A stretch of 64,000 bases of DNA, taken from assembly GCF_014633365.1 (NCBI RefSeq), contig NC_068350.1, forward strand, positions 14,361,787 to 14,425,786. The letters are read 5' to 3'. Under the pieces are notes generated by a model, which did no database searches, was not told where the DNA came from, and saw nothing but the letters and a program-made list of their open reading frames with translations. The DNA is from Diospyros lotus (taxonomy: Eukaryota > Streptophyta > Magnoliopsida > Ericales > Ebenaceae). Shown here one piece after another: positions 1 through 11,638 of this stretch. The first letter of the stretch is position 1, and the number at the start of each line of letters is the position of its first letter. A program made the translations under genes and the position numbers.

Positions 1-1646
1 TCGATAGATAGAAGAGAGTTGGAAAAAGGAAATATAATCTCGAGAGAAGAAATAATGGTTGACAGACTGTTACCAAAAATTTGCGGAAGGATTCCTATAG
101 GATAATTACATCCACGACAGAAATTCGTGAAGTTAAGGTTACTAAGAAGGGGTGAGTGCGCTCGAGAAATTCAGGAATTGTGGTGAAAACATTAATTGTG
201 TTCATAAGTCGAGGCAGGTCTTAACCAGGAATGGAACGAACCCTAATATAGGCGTGTGTTACGAACTTGCTTAGGAAAAGTGTTTCTCGGATGTGGTATT
301 TGGAAGAAATTTAACTCTAGTAATTGACTTAACTTTTAGTTCGTGTGTCTATTAATACGCACCTCAGGAGTTGTCAGAAATTGGCTCTGATTTAGTTGTT
401 TGACTCTTACCTTAGTGATATAACAAGGTTGGAACAATAGTAGATATATTTTGGGTACTCTTGAAAACATGAGTTGATCTTTGAAAGAGACAAAATCAAC
501 ATAAGGATGTGGTAAGTTATATGTTGGTAAGTAAACAGAAATGTTGTTCTTTCAGAGAGATGTGTTATGATTTGAGAAAACATATGATAAGTTATATGTT
601 GGTAAGTAAAGGAAAACGAGAGTTTCCAATTCCACTATGGAAATCTTATTTGGGTTGTAAGATAGTAGGCTAAGCTATTAAAGTTATGCTAGGTGTTGCT
701 AAAGACTCGGTAAGAATCAAAAGTTGTTCAATAAGGTTTTCATTTAAGGAAGTAGCGTGGAAAGTAGATCGCTTAAGAAGGAACGAGATTAAATCTATTC
801 CAAGAATCGAGGATAAAATGAAACTTGTTTAACTCAATAGAGAAACTGTTTCTCACGTAGAAGAATATGGAAAGCACCGTTTAGTTGAAACAAAGCATTT
901 AGCGATACTAGGTTGAGGAGCCACAAATGATGGACGTATATAAAAATGGAATGTTGTCGATAAATTGAAACGACACGAGAGTTCTGTATTAAGATAAATT
1001 GATCTGATTGATAGATAGTGTTTGGAAGAGAAATAGCAACATGTCGGGATGTTAGGTTGCTGTAAGAGAAATTGTGTTTGAGAGACCTAAATGGATAATT
1101 TTCATGACCAGCCATAAGAGGCTAAGAAGTTATTTTTAAATTTAATATGCAACCAAGGTATTGATAATTGAGAAAGATATGTCGAGTTCGTTCAATGTAT
1201 CAATTTCTGTGCAAAAATGGTAGCCCAAGGTTCAATGTTATCAATTTCTGTGCAATGATGGCAGCTCGGTAAGTTCAATGTTATCAATTTTTGTGCAAAA
1301 ACGGCAGCCAAGTTAGTTCAATCTTTGCATAATCATGACATATGCATTAACATAAGAGTGGGTTGGGAGAATTACTAGTCAAATAAAATGAGTTTTAAGG
1401 ATATGATTAGAAGTGATATTAGGTATTGGGAGCCGCGTAACTACCTGTTTAGAACTACAACGGGATATTTTGGAAAATAAGTAAGATGCTTGGTAGGTAT
1501 GGATTGTGTTAGGATGTAAGTTATAAATGGTTGCTAAGGATTAAGAATGGTATTTAGGACTTTACAATTGAAAGTCATTAGCAATAGTGGGGATACAATT
1601 ATCACGGACCAAATTTCGAGAATAAAATTTATGAAGGGGGGGAGAA
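1..1646 (+). other. degenerate internal region of a gypsy-like element upstream of its 3' LTR
   Basis: No reading frame in this stretch resembles a known protein. Its identity comes from its right edge: the purine-rich run at 1631-1644 lies directly against an LTR start at 1647, which is the polypurine tract and 3'-LTR arrangement of Ty3/gypsy elements. It is therefore the 3' internal part of an element whose body lies left of the window, either decayed beyond recognition or never coding. A word of about 27 bases beginning GATAAGTTATATG-like recurs near 510 and 587. Confidence 0.5.
1190..1315 (+). repeat. three tandem copies of a 40-43 bp repeat
   Basis: Copies start at 1190, 1230 and 1273, each opening with GTTCAATGT and containing ATCAATTT.TGTGCAA followed by GGCAGC or a close variant. 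A fourth start appears at 1316 and is cut short. The array lies inside the non-coding 3' internal region of the gypsy-like element. Confidence 0.8.
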
Positions 1647-4030
1647 TGTAATACCCGAGAATGATTTAAGGCTATAATTCATATTTGATGAAGGGTACAA
1701 GTGGAATCATCGAAAGAATAAGGCTATAGGACACACTATCGCAATCTTAAGTGACCGAAACGGCCCGAGGGAGTACCCCGGACCCTAGATAGCTAAGGAA
1801 AATGGTATATTATTGACAAGTGATACAAATTATGATTTTTAGTGATGAAAGAAATTGAATCGGGAACAGTTTTTGATACAGCTGTCGACCGGGCTGTGAA
1901 AACCAAATCGACGTAGGAGACATCCGGAAAGTCAACGGAGCATGTCAAGGACTTATATTTTATGTATAAAACAACCCTTAAGTGATTTTGGGTTGAAATT
2001 GAATGAATTTAAGGTCAAATCGACCAGCCGGGCCTAAATGCAATTTTCTAAATTTACCCGAGGGAGGTCAAAACGGTAATTTTTAGAGTTTCGAGGGTCA
2101 AATGAGATGTACTAAACTTGTGGGACTTAGTGATATAGTTGGATTTATCAGAAGTGCTATGGAGGGGGCAGAAATGTCATTTGAAGGAGTCAAGGGGTGA
2201 AAGTGCAATTTATCAAAAATTACAGTGTGAACGCGCATGGAGGAAGTCGGCCGCCGCCTTCCACCGCATGTGGAGTTGTCTCTGGCGATGGGATGGCCGC
2301 GGTAGGACCTGGGGGAGGTGTTAAACGGCATGGGGTTCCTTGTAGGCCAAGTTGTGGCCGGTGATTAATGGAAGAATGGCCAAAAATTGCCTATAAATAG
2401 CAAGGGTTTCGGCCGAATCTTTACACAAAAATTGGTCGTGTTTTGGTGTAAATCGAGGAGAGTGGATAGAGGGGTTTTGCTCTTTGCTGTGTGGGCTTTA
2501 TTTCTGGAGAATTTCAAATCGGTTGGAGTGCGTTTGAAGCAGATTCGAGGGTGGCCGAAAAAGCCGAGGGGGGCCGCCACAAGCCGCCTGCAAATGCTTG
2601 TTTGGGCCTCTTTCCAGTGGCCTTTCGGCCTGAGAATGGTGCCATCCAGATCGATTTTCAAAGGGCTTCAAGGGGGTGTCGGATCTGAGGAAGAAGACGG
2701 TGGCGTGTGCCTGCACGCCCCAGTCCTCACCCGCAGACACGCGCCAGGCACGTGTGATAGGGGTATTCTAGTATTTTTCTTTCAGTATTTTTCTTTAATT
2801 ATTTTAGGAATTATTGTATTGAAATATTTTGGAAAATGTCTGAGGAAATAATTAATTTTTCATTATCAAGGTGAAAAATGGGAGAAAAATAGAGGAAATT
2901 ATGAAAAAATTGAGAAAAATAGATTTTAATGCTTCCTTAATTAAATATGGTGTTTAGGAAATATTGTGGCTCGAGGTTGAGTATAAATTCAAAGGTTTGT
3001 GATTTGGCACTCAAATCGAGGCTGTGCACGAGGATCGAGGCAATCCGAATATGTTCGAGGTGAGTGGTCTAACTCGAGTTTTACCTTTGTTTGGAAATGT
3101 TTTGGTGTGAGTGTAGTGAGTTCAGGTGAGCGGTCTTACCAGAACTCGGGATGCTATGCTTATGCATTTTGTTTATGTATTTATGGCATCATTTGGATGT
3201 TGATTATGTGGTATATTGCATCAACTGTTTTTACTTATAAAAGAGTTGGTGTATAGCGTGTGATTTTCATATCATCGGGGTATTGGTTTTCGTGTCGTTG
3301 TTGGGTCCGTATGGGATGAGATGGGGTCTTCTTGAGAATGGGACAAGGTTAATCCAAGTGAACGGGTGACATGGTAGGGTACTCGAGAGATTAAGTATGT
3401 CGCAAGAAGATTAACCCCAACGGTGTGTGGAATGTGTTTTCCACGGGAGGTTGAGTATGTCAGGGAAATTTCTCAAGTTAGACGTGTTGCATGTCATTAT
3501 TGTCTATATATGCCATGCTCGTATGTCTTTCATGCATTATGTAAACTGTTTCATGTCGTCACTTAGATGTTTTGTCATCTAACTTAGGTTATGCCCCTAG
3601 AACGTTCAATGTTCCAGCTAGGGACTGCTGCGAGGGCAAGGACATGGCCAGTTGAAGGTCGATGGTGCTTAGATTGATAGTCGTTGTAACATTTTTGGGG
3701 TTTTAGTATGTATTTCAGCTTATGTATGAATAGTGGTACGATAACGTTGTTATCATTTGGTTATCTGTATTACGTATTTTGTTATGAAAATACTATGTAA
3801 GAATCACGGTGTTTGATGTTAATATATCCGCTGCGTTATGATATGTCTCGTTTAGTTGTTAGGACTACTGATTTTGTTAAGTTAAACGAGCAAAACTGGG
3901 GTTTTTGGGATCCTGTGTGTGCATGTGAAGGTTGTTCATGAAGCACCGCACGTGATGATGTTATTTTTTAAAAAAAAAGATTCCCGAAAATACCCTTATA
4001 TTGACACGCCCGGGGAGGCAGGGTGTTACA
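1647..4030 (+). mobile_element. 3' LTR of a gypsy-like retrotransposon (family 1)
   Basis: The segment opens TGTAATACCC directly after a polypurine tract and closes GGGTGTTACA, the imperfect inverted ends typical of plant gypsy LTRs. A TATAAATA box sits at 2392-2399. Short words like AATCGAGGC recur near 3010-3060, as in the sister LTRs at 6762 and 60861. It is 2384 bp long. The matching 5' LTR is outside the window, so the target duplication cannot be checked; the 3' flank is CATCT. An open frame of 154 codons at 2387-2851 is judged chance, because it lies in the transcribed LTR and matches nothing known. Confidence 0.75.
2392..2399 (+). promoter_or_regulatory. TATA box of the LTR promoter
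   Basis: TATAAATA, about 745 bp into the LTR. The sister LTRs have equivalent boxes at 7467-7474 (TATAAATA) and 61607-61614 (TATAAATT) at a similar depth, which supports a shared promoter. Confidence 0.6.
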
Positions 4031-5779
4031 CATCTTTCATGTGAAAATCATTTAACCTTCTCTAATCAATGCTTATGCATGCTCATTGATGCAATGACAT
4101 GTCATATATACATGCTTAATCATTTTTATTGTATGTAAGGAAATGACACAAAGTAATGAGAAGATTTAGCATTAAATATCTACAAGCCAACCATAAAGCA
4201 CAATGCTTCCACATTAACCGTTCAACATGGGATGAAAATTAGGGAGAGTTTACTTACCTGAAGTCTTTAAAGTTCACTTCTTGGATTTGCAAGTGGAGGA
4301 GTATTAGTTACCCACGACGTCAATGTGCCAAAAATCCTAATTCATTATCAATCATTTTAAAATTTTCAATAATCCTTACCTTTTAAACATGACTCCAATT
4401 CACTACTATTTTTCTTAAGTTAATTCATTATAAATAACATTCAATACAAAAACATAAAGAAGACATTTACAATAGAGACTTACTAGTGAAAACTACCCAT
4501 TTACGAATTCAAATTGTCGACCCTTACGAAGACAAGCATAAATTTAAATTCTTAGCACAAAATTACGTGAACCCAATTTGGTGGGCTAAATACCTCATAG
4601 AGACACATTCTCAATTAAATTTACATTAAGATTCAGATTACAAGACCCTCAAAATATTGTTTTTCCAAATCCACAAACAGAATTTTTTTTTTCTGGCAGC
4701 ATGTAGTAAAATATTTCAAAAATCATTTAAAAATAGGAAATGATGTCGTATAAAAACGATGTCGTATATAAAAAAATGAACTCATTACAGCAACGTTTGG
4801 GGTTCCAAAATATTTTTCTATCCTCCAAAAATACTGTTCTCTTATGAATTTGTCAATGTATACGAAAGATGTCATAAAAACTTTTACGAGCCTCCAAATG
4901 AGGTCATTCCAGGTCCAGATGATAGACAACTCATAGGGGGTCATTTTTCAATTTGAATCTCCCCAAAATTCAACATATACAATTTTGACGAATTTTTAAA
5001 GTAAGAGCAGAAAAACTGTTAAATCTGGGCAGCATTGTTATTCCATTAGATCTATCAAAATTACATGCCTATAATACCCAATCAATATAAAATCAAACCA
5101 ATCATATGTATTTTGCCACATCTATGTATATATATTGTATGTAAAATACCCATCTTATTAAGGCTATTTTGGGGAAAAGTAAATAAAAGAAAAATTACCT
5201 TCTTCTTCTTCTTCTTCTTGAGGGGTGATATGTGTGTTGAGAGAAAAGAGAAGTGAGACGTGTGAGGGAAAGAGGGAGACGTGAGGTTTGGGAGGGGAAA
5301 AGAGATGTATTAGGGTTTTTTTCTCTTTTTTTTTTATTAGGTTTTGAGTTGGGTGGGCTTTAATTGGGCTTTTGGGTTATTTATTTATTTATTTTTTCTC
5401 ACCCATTGGGCCAATAATGAGTCTCTTATAAATTAAACCCAACATTAAATTAGTTTGTGTTCTATATCCTATTGAGTGCTATTTAAAAATTTCAAACCCA
5501 AATAAATATATTTAGCCACTTGAATTGAATTTGATAAAATTATAATGCACTTAGAAATTTTTAAATCGATAGTAACACATTGAACTGTATAATAACAAAT
5601 TATAATTTTTTTTTTCTAATTGGCACATTGAGCGTGACGACGTCCATTTCCTTCCACTCCACTGCATAACAAGGCTCAATAATTGATAGTAATAATTATA
5701 ATTAAATCATATATATTGGCATAAGCAATAAAATTATGCAAAATTTATAAATGCATGTAAAATAACACTCGGTGTTACA
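4031..5779 (-). mobile_element. truncated LTR of a second gypsy-like family, minus strand
   Basis: Read on the minus strand from 5779 it opens TGTAACACCG, an LTR-type start. It carries a pyrimidine-rich leader with an AAACCCTAAT word near 5310, a GAAGAAGAAG run near 5210, and a CAGGTAAGTAAAC word near 4255 that resembles the splice-like words of the other LTRs here. No LTR-type 3' end is visible; the segment stops where the 1647-4030 LTR ends. The simplest reading is that the first element inserted into this LTR and the missing part lies left of the window. Its own insertion split a MULE transposase that resumes at 5780. Confidence 0.5.
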
Positions 5780-6761
5780 GTGCATGTCTTGCTGGATTTC
5801 GTAGAAAAATGTGGCCCGTCATTACAATCCACGCTTATTTCTTTAAGGGCAAGTATATTGGTAGTTTGTTTGTTGCCACATGCAAAGACGGTAACAATCA
5901 TGTTTATCATATAGCGTGGGGAGTCGGAGATTTTGAGAATGATGCTTCATGGGAATGGTTCTTCAATAAATTGCGCTCTGCACTTGGTGATGAGATACCT
6001 GATTTGGTATTTGTGTCTGATCGGCACAAGAGCATCCATCAGGCAATCATGACCATATTCCTTAACTCATTGCACGTTTCATGTATATATCATATCAGCC
6101 AAAACGTAAAAGGTAAATTCAAAAAAGAAAATGTGCATGCTCTTTTGTACAAGCCTGCGAAGGTATATCAATAATCAGAATTTCATGAATATTGTATTGA
6201 GCTCGAGCGATATGCTCCAGCCGTTGGCTCCTATCTTAGAGAGGTCGGTTTCACTCGTTAGGCACGTGCATATTCGGATGACAAGAGGTTTGATATAATA
6301 ACAACAAACATTAAGGAATGCCTCAATGCAGCTCTGGCGGATGCTCGTAAATTGTCGTTTCAATATTTAATGCAGTATATCAGGAATATGCTACAACAAT
6401 GGTTTTATGAGAGACAAGGTGATGCTAGTAAAATTGGTGGATATATAACAGCTTGGGCTGAGAGAGAAATAGCCAAAAGATTGGCATTATCCCAGTATTA
6501 GCGCCTAGAACCAATTGATATGTATAGATTCAATGGTCATGATGGTTACTTTGGGGGTATTGTCAACTTGAAGGCGAAAACTTGCACTTGTAGAGTGTTT
6601 GATTTTGACAAATTGCCATGTGGTCATGCCCTGTCTGTTGTACGTTCACGTAATATTGACTCATACACTTTGTCCTCCTCATACTACCAAACAGAAGCTC
6701 TGTTGTGTGCCTATGCCGATTTGATAATGTCTGTGGGAAGCTAAGCCGACTAAACTGTGCT
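5780..6761 (+). pseudogene. MULE (MURA-type) transposase, central and SWIM-domain part
   Basis: This encodes the catalytic middle of a Mutator-like transposase, the DDE enzyme that cuts and joins MULE ends in the nucleus. Recognisable blocks in order are GDFENDASWEWF, then LVFVSDRHKSI with its acidic residue intact, and a SWIM zinc-binding segment CTCR...PCGHAL near 6580-6640. The block that normally reads VIAVDGT reads VITIHAY, so the first catalytic Asp has become His. Stops lie near 6172, 6260, 6499 and 6742. The 5' part is absent because an LTR abuts at 5779. The frame resumes at 9566 after a solo LTR. Confidence 0.88.
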
Positions 6762-8006
6762 TGTAATACCCGAGAAATTTGGATTATTTAAGAATATGTA
6801 TTTTATTAGAAAAATGAGATTTCGGGGAAGATTTGTATTTGAATAGCTAAAAAAAGTGATCGAATTGACTGTAGGGAGTGCCCTGAAACCAAGATATCAA
6901 ATGAAAATGATACGATATTGACGAGCATTTCAAGATAGGATTATGGTATTAAAAGAAATCAAATCTAAGACAATTTTTGGTACACCTAAAATATAGCTAT
7001 GATTTAGGCTGAAAAATCGAATCGTCATAGGGGACGTCTGAGAAGTCAACAGAAGCCTGAGGGGGCATCGATTTTTCATAAGGATCAACCCTGGAGGGGT
7101 TTCAGGATGAAACAAGGGTCCTGCGAGGGCGCAGGGATGAAATCGGTAATTATCGAGTAAATTTGAAGTTATTAATTTTCGATTTTGGTATTGTAATGCA
7201 AATTAATTTGAGGTTGGAGGATGTAATTGTAATTAGAGATTTTCGAAGTGAAATTAAGAGAAAATTAGGGGGTTAATGTGTAATTCCCTTATATCATGGT
7301 GTATTATAATATATATATATAAGTGCATGCATACGCGTAAGGCGTGGGAGGCCGATTTGCAGCATGTTGGACTTGGGTTTAGGGATTTTACAGAGAGATT
7401 GAGGGGAATGTCGTGTGTGCATGGCTTCATGGAGTGATGGCAAAGGCTTTAGGTCAGTGGTTTCTCTATAAATAGAGAAGAGAAATGAAGATTGGGAGAA
7501 GTTTGGAAGTGGAAAATGGAAGAAATAGATAGCAAATTGGCAGAGAGAAGCTGCTAGCCATGGCAGTAAATGGCTGAGAGATCTAGTGGAGCAGGGTGGC
7601 CTGCAAGCTGCTCATGGGCTCGTAGTCGATGATGGCTGAGGCAAGCAGCTGGAGCGGACGATCATGGCTGGCTGGAGGCGAGCTGATGCGGCCATGGCCG
7701 CGACGCTGGCAAAAGATGAAAGCAGGCTGATTGGCGAGTAAGGCAGCGGTAGCAAGTCACGGTGGCAGCCATAGCAACACCGGCGAAGTATAGCAGCGCT
7801 GGAGCACGAGTTGCTGTGCACAACCATGGCAGTCGAGGAAAAAACAATAGCAGCAATGGCTGCAGGTGGTGCAATGGCTGGTGTCGGCCGATGGTGGTGG
7901 AGCCGGGAGTAGCGACGCTTGAAGCGAGACTGTGGCGTGCGGCAGCGTTGATGCGTGGGCGCAATGGTAGAGTTGTAGGGTGGGCGCTGGTGCGCTGTAG
8001 TAAAGA

Positions 8007-8065
8007 AGAAGAAGAAGAAGAAGAAGAAAAGAAAAAAAGAAAAAGAAAAGAAAGAAAAGAAAAAG
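8007..8065 (+). repeat. GAA/AAAG purine tract in LTR
   Basis: An almost pure purine run of GAA triplets grading into AAAAG. The related LTR at 60861-63456 has a similar purine tract near 62070-62130, so the tract is a family trait and not a local microsatellite. Confidence 0.8.
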
Positions 8066-8189
8066 GAAAGAATGGAAAAAAAATGTGAGAAAATGCTAGA
8101 AAAATCTTGGAAAAATAGGAAATGGATATTTAATAATATTCTAGAGATTTTGGCCAGAAAATTGGTTCGGGCATGCGTTTCAAGGTCGA

Positions 8190-8340
8190 TGCACGAAAAT
8201 AGAGGCAATGAATGAAAATCGAGGCAGCGCACGAAAATTGCGCTAGTGCACGAGAATCGAGATGGTGTGCGACAATCAATGTGTGGGAATCGAGGATTTG
8301 CACGCATTTCAAGGTCAATGTATGCACATCAAGGAGGCTT
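8190..8340 (+). repeat. imperfect ~25-bp repeats of a GCACGAAAATCGAGG word
   Basis: At least six degenerate copies of GCACGAAAATCGAGG follow one another. Shorter versions occur at the matching place in the sister LTRs, near 3005-3060 and 62530-62610. The function is unknown. Confidence 0.6.
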
Positions 8341-9565
8341 TAAAAGCTAAGCCTAGGTGAGTCTTAGAATTTTTAATATTCTTAAATAAATATATTTGAT
8401 GAATTTATATGGAAAAATATTTGATGAAATATTTAAATAGATATTTATTTTAGAATATTAGTGAGGAAAATGAGAGAAATATGAAGAAATTATGAGAAAA
8501 AATAGGTTTTGATACTTATTTAAATAAATATGATTTATAGGATCGTTGTGCTCGAGGTTAAGTAATTTGTGTGATTTTTTTAGGCTCAGCGCGTAAATCG
8601 AGGTCAGGCATGCAAATCGGGGCAATGCGCATTTTTTGAGGTGTTCTAAATTCGGGCATCAGGTGACTGGTTTTTCCCTAAAAACTTATATATAATAGGA
8701 TTGCTTATGTTATGCATGATATTCATAAAAGTTATGAGTATTTTGTCATATTTGTTCATATATTATTGCATAGAAGGGCATGATTTTCATATGTCATGAT
8801 GTTATTAACATATTGATACTTGGGCATAGGATTGGGATGTCGCCCCGATACTGTAGCCGTAATTCCCCAAAATGCAATTGATAGAACAACGTTAGGATTA
8901 TCCTGCCGAATGTGTCAGGATTCTGCCTAGAGTTCCGTGCCGAGCTGGGTCTTAGAAGTTACACTAGGGCAAATGTTTGTTTTTGTATTTACATCATGCA
9001 TTCATGTATCTGCTTTTTTTAAACCCTCACTAAAAGATTCATCTTCTAATTGGGTTATGCCCTTGGAACATTCAAACGTTCCAGTTAGGACTTGCAGATA
9101 TGGCAAGAAGATAATTGAGATGTAACGGCATAGGATGATGTGGCCAATGGATTTGGTGAGTAGATCTGGTATTTACTCATGTATGAAGATTCGGATACGT
9201 TTTAGTCAGTTGAGAGATAATCATGTGCAATTAAGGTTATGGTTTAATGTATTTGTTTATTATTTGAGGTATTTAGTTGTTATCTCTTGATGATGAGTTT
9301 CCATGTAATTTATGTATTTGAATATATAATGGTACATATTCTTATGATATAATTAAAGTGAATTTAGTTGTGTACCATATCAGGTTTCAATTTTAACTTT
9401 CGTATTTATGATGATTACCTGTCTTAACTTATTGATTATTATTTTAGTATGCTGAGAAGGTAGATCGGGATTGTCGAGAAATGATTTATATTAAGTTTAT
9501 GTTGAAAAAAAAATATATTCCCGAAATTTCATGAGTTATTTAATGCCGAAAATTAGGGCGTTACA

Positions 9566-9772
9566 ATGCCGGCGGAAATTGCATCTATTAAATTGCTACT
9601 GTCGGCAAGTAGACGCAAATGTGGAAGACGTAAGATTTGTCGAATTTCTTCATTCAGTGAAGAGAAGAGGAGGATAAAATGCAGTCGTTGTGGTCTAATT
9701 GGTCACAATCGCCAAATTCGCTCTAATCCAATAACTTTGGATGAAAAAAAGAAGGTAGGAAACCTCCAATAG
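9566..9772 (+). pseudogene. MULE transposase, C-terminal zinc-knuckle part
   Basis: The frame continues the MULE transposase interrupted at 6761. It holds a basic stretch SRRKCGRRK and a CCHC-like knuckle beginning KCSRCGLIGHN, which is the usual C-terminus of plant MURA proteins, where it reads CSRCGQ.GHN followed by a final Cys. Here the last Cys is replaced (RQIRSNP). The ATG at its left edge is part of the target duplication of the solo LTR and not a real start. Its last 60 or so bases are repeated downstream as a non-coding tandem unit. Confidence 0.85.
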
Positions 9773-10500
9773 TTGTTGTCATAAATGTTTAAACTTACAT
9801 TTAGTAATTAAACATTTAAAGCCCAATCTTTTAATAAGAACCTTTTTTGTATTTTTTTTTTTTGTAACAACAATGTAACATGTATCTATGTAGTATTACA
9901 TAGAAATTTGTTCTTAGGGAATTGATATCGGTTAAGACATATGGGTTATGAAACTGATGTGTGTTAACCGATAAAAACTTAGGAAGAGGACATCGGTCAA
10001 AGGGTATCGGTTTCAAACCAATTAAACATAACCAATGTTGTTGTGGAAATATTAATATCCACGTAATACATTGCAAACCAATGATACAACATACAAAAGA
10101 TACCAATTGCCAAATAGGCTCTAATCCAATAACTTTGGATGCAAAAAAAAAGAGGCAGGAAACATTTAAAAGCCATATCTTTTAATAAGAACCTATTTAT
10201 CTTCTTGTAACAACAAGGTACACGTATTGTTGTAGTATTAAAAATAACTTTGTTCTTGGGAAATCAATATCGCTGAATACATATCGGTTACATAACCAAT
10301 GTGTGTTAACCGATGAAAACTGAGGAAGTGGATATCAGTCAAAGGATATCGGTTCTTAACAGATTAAACATAATCGATGTTGCTGTGAAAATATTAATAT
10401 CCACATAATACATTGCAAACCAATGATAACACATACAAATGACGTCTTACCAGTCACCAAACTTGCTCTAATCCAATAATTTTAAAAGCCTAATTTTTTA
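9711..10500 (+). repeat. tandem duplication including the end of the MULE transposase
   Basis: The word GCTCTAATCCAATAA and its surroundings occur at about 9711, 10109 and 10457, so the spacings are about 398 and 347 bp. Each copy is followed by a GGAAA-C-TTTAAAA segment, a poly-A/T tract, and then a block with ATATCGGTTA, GTGTTAACCGAT and TTAATATCCACGTAATACATTGCAAACCAATGA-like words. The duplication copied the end of the transposase frame into downstream DNA. Confidence 0.75.
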
Positions 10501-10793
10501 AAAATTAGTTATGGGAGAAACAATATCGATGAATTCATATCGGTTAAATAACCAATATGTGTTAATCGATTAAAACTAAGGAAGTGGACCTTGGTCAAAT
10601 TACTGGTATCGGTTTCTATCTGATGAATCAGAATCAATATAATTATAAATGACACTTGTAACCTATACAAATTACTCTAATTGAAAGAGATCAAACTAAT
10701 TCAATTTTATTAATGCATATTAACAGTTAAAAAATATATATTGTAATAATAAAATTTACAATATTACTAAGATTATATATACATTACAATAGT

Positions 10794-11638
10794 TTAGTTT
10801 TTCTTTCTCTTCTTGGGATCCTTGGGAGCTTCTTCCTTTTTCTGATCAAGCTCGGCTATAAAATTATGTGCATCCGATACTGCAAAATCATAAAGCTCCA
10901 CAACCATATAAGATCTATAAAGTTCAGCATTCTCCTTGGTCATCTCGTGTATTGAGACTTTATGGGCCACGAATTCTATCTATTTGAGAACAAAAATCCC
11001 ACAATCACCACCCCTGCCAATTGTAAGCAAATAACATTAATAGTCATTATAATAAAAAAAATCCAAATAAAAAAATATAAAATAACCTTAACCTTACCCA
11101 GTTTGTTGAGGATCATTTTGAACCTTAAAGTCCTATTTAGGCATCAACTTAAATCCAGGTTTAAATCGTCATAATTACAATCTTTTAGATGCTTTGGTAC
11201 CATATCTACAACATACTCGAACTTAGTGGCGTAGTTTTTTGGTGTGGTCAAGGTATATACATGAACACATTGATTGGCAAAATCCAGCGCAACCAAAACC
11301 TAATGTTTATCATCTACATTTGCAGGGCATAGCACGGCTTCAACATCTAAGAATCCGTTGGTATCTGTTGTCTCTCCCCAAAAATATTGACAAGGAATAT
11401 CATGCTCCGTGAAGTTTCCCCACTTTTCTTCCTTCAACAGATCCCACACAGTCTTCAATAATTATTGTGTTGGTTAAAATCACAAATGATTAGTTCTTTT
11501 TAGAAGAAGTAAATTGCTCATAATATATATGGTTACGACACTTACACTAAATGTGCTTGGAACCAATGCTAATTTGTTATTAGTTGTCTTTGATTGTTTC
11601 ATTCTTTTATTCAACATGTACACGTAGCTATCCATGTG
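10794..11638 (-). pseudogene. ULP1-like (C48 cysteine peptidase) pseudogene carried by the MULE
   Basis: Three exons can be read on the minus strand. Exon 11546-11638 (HMDSYVYMLNK...) has a CAG acceptor before it and GTAAGTG after it. Exon 11098-11452 begins TVWDLLKEEKWGNF and contains DDKH-stop-VLVALDF, where the catalytic His is present and the following Trp codon has become TAG. Exon 10794-11013 starts in frame after an 84-bp GT-AG intron and carries GGDCGIFVLK, the catalytic Cys motif of ULP1/SENP SUMO peptidases, ending in a basic PKDPKKRKKN tail. Other stops and a frame change lie near 11100-11165. ULP-like genes inside MULEs are known in the Kaonashi (KI-MULE) group. More 5' exons may lie near 12000 but I cannot define them. 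Confidence 0.8.

Larger units (their letters stand above)
6762..9565 (+). mobile_element. solo LTR (family 1) inserted in the MULE transposase
   Basis: This 2804-bp LTR opens TGTAATACCC and closes GGGCGTTACA, with no internal region. Flanks are GTGCT and ATGCC, which fit a decayed 5-bp duplication GTGCC with one transition on each side; removing the LTR and one copy joins the MULE frame exactly. It shares blocks with the LTR at 60861, such as the stretch around 6950-7060 that includes TTTTTGGTAC. A TATAAATA box lies at 7467-7474. A GAA-rich tract covers about 8007-8065, and imperfect repeats of a GCACGAAAATCGAGG word run from about 8190 to 8340. It arose by recombination between the two LTRs of a full element. 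Confidence 0.88.

Noticed and set aside
2387..2851. 154-codon plus-strand open frame
   Set aside because: It lies in the transcribed part of an LTR with no matching frame in the sister LTRs.
7612..8307. 231-codon minus-strand open frame rich in F, S and P
   Set aside because: It lies in the solo LTR and crosses the GAA tract, which encodes the F/S run. It shows no family signature.
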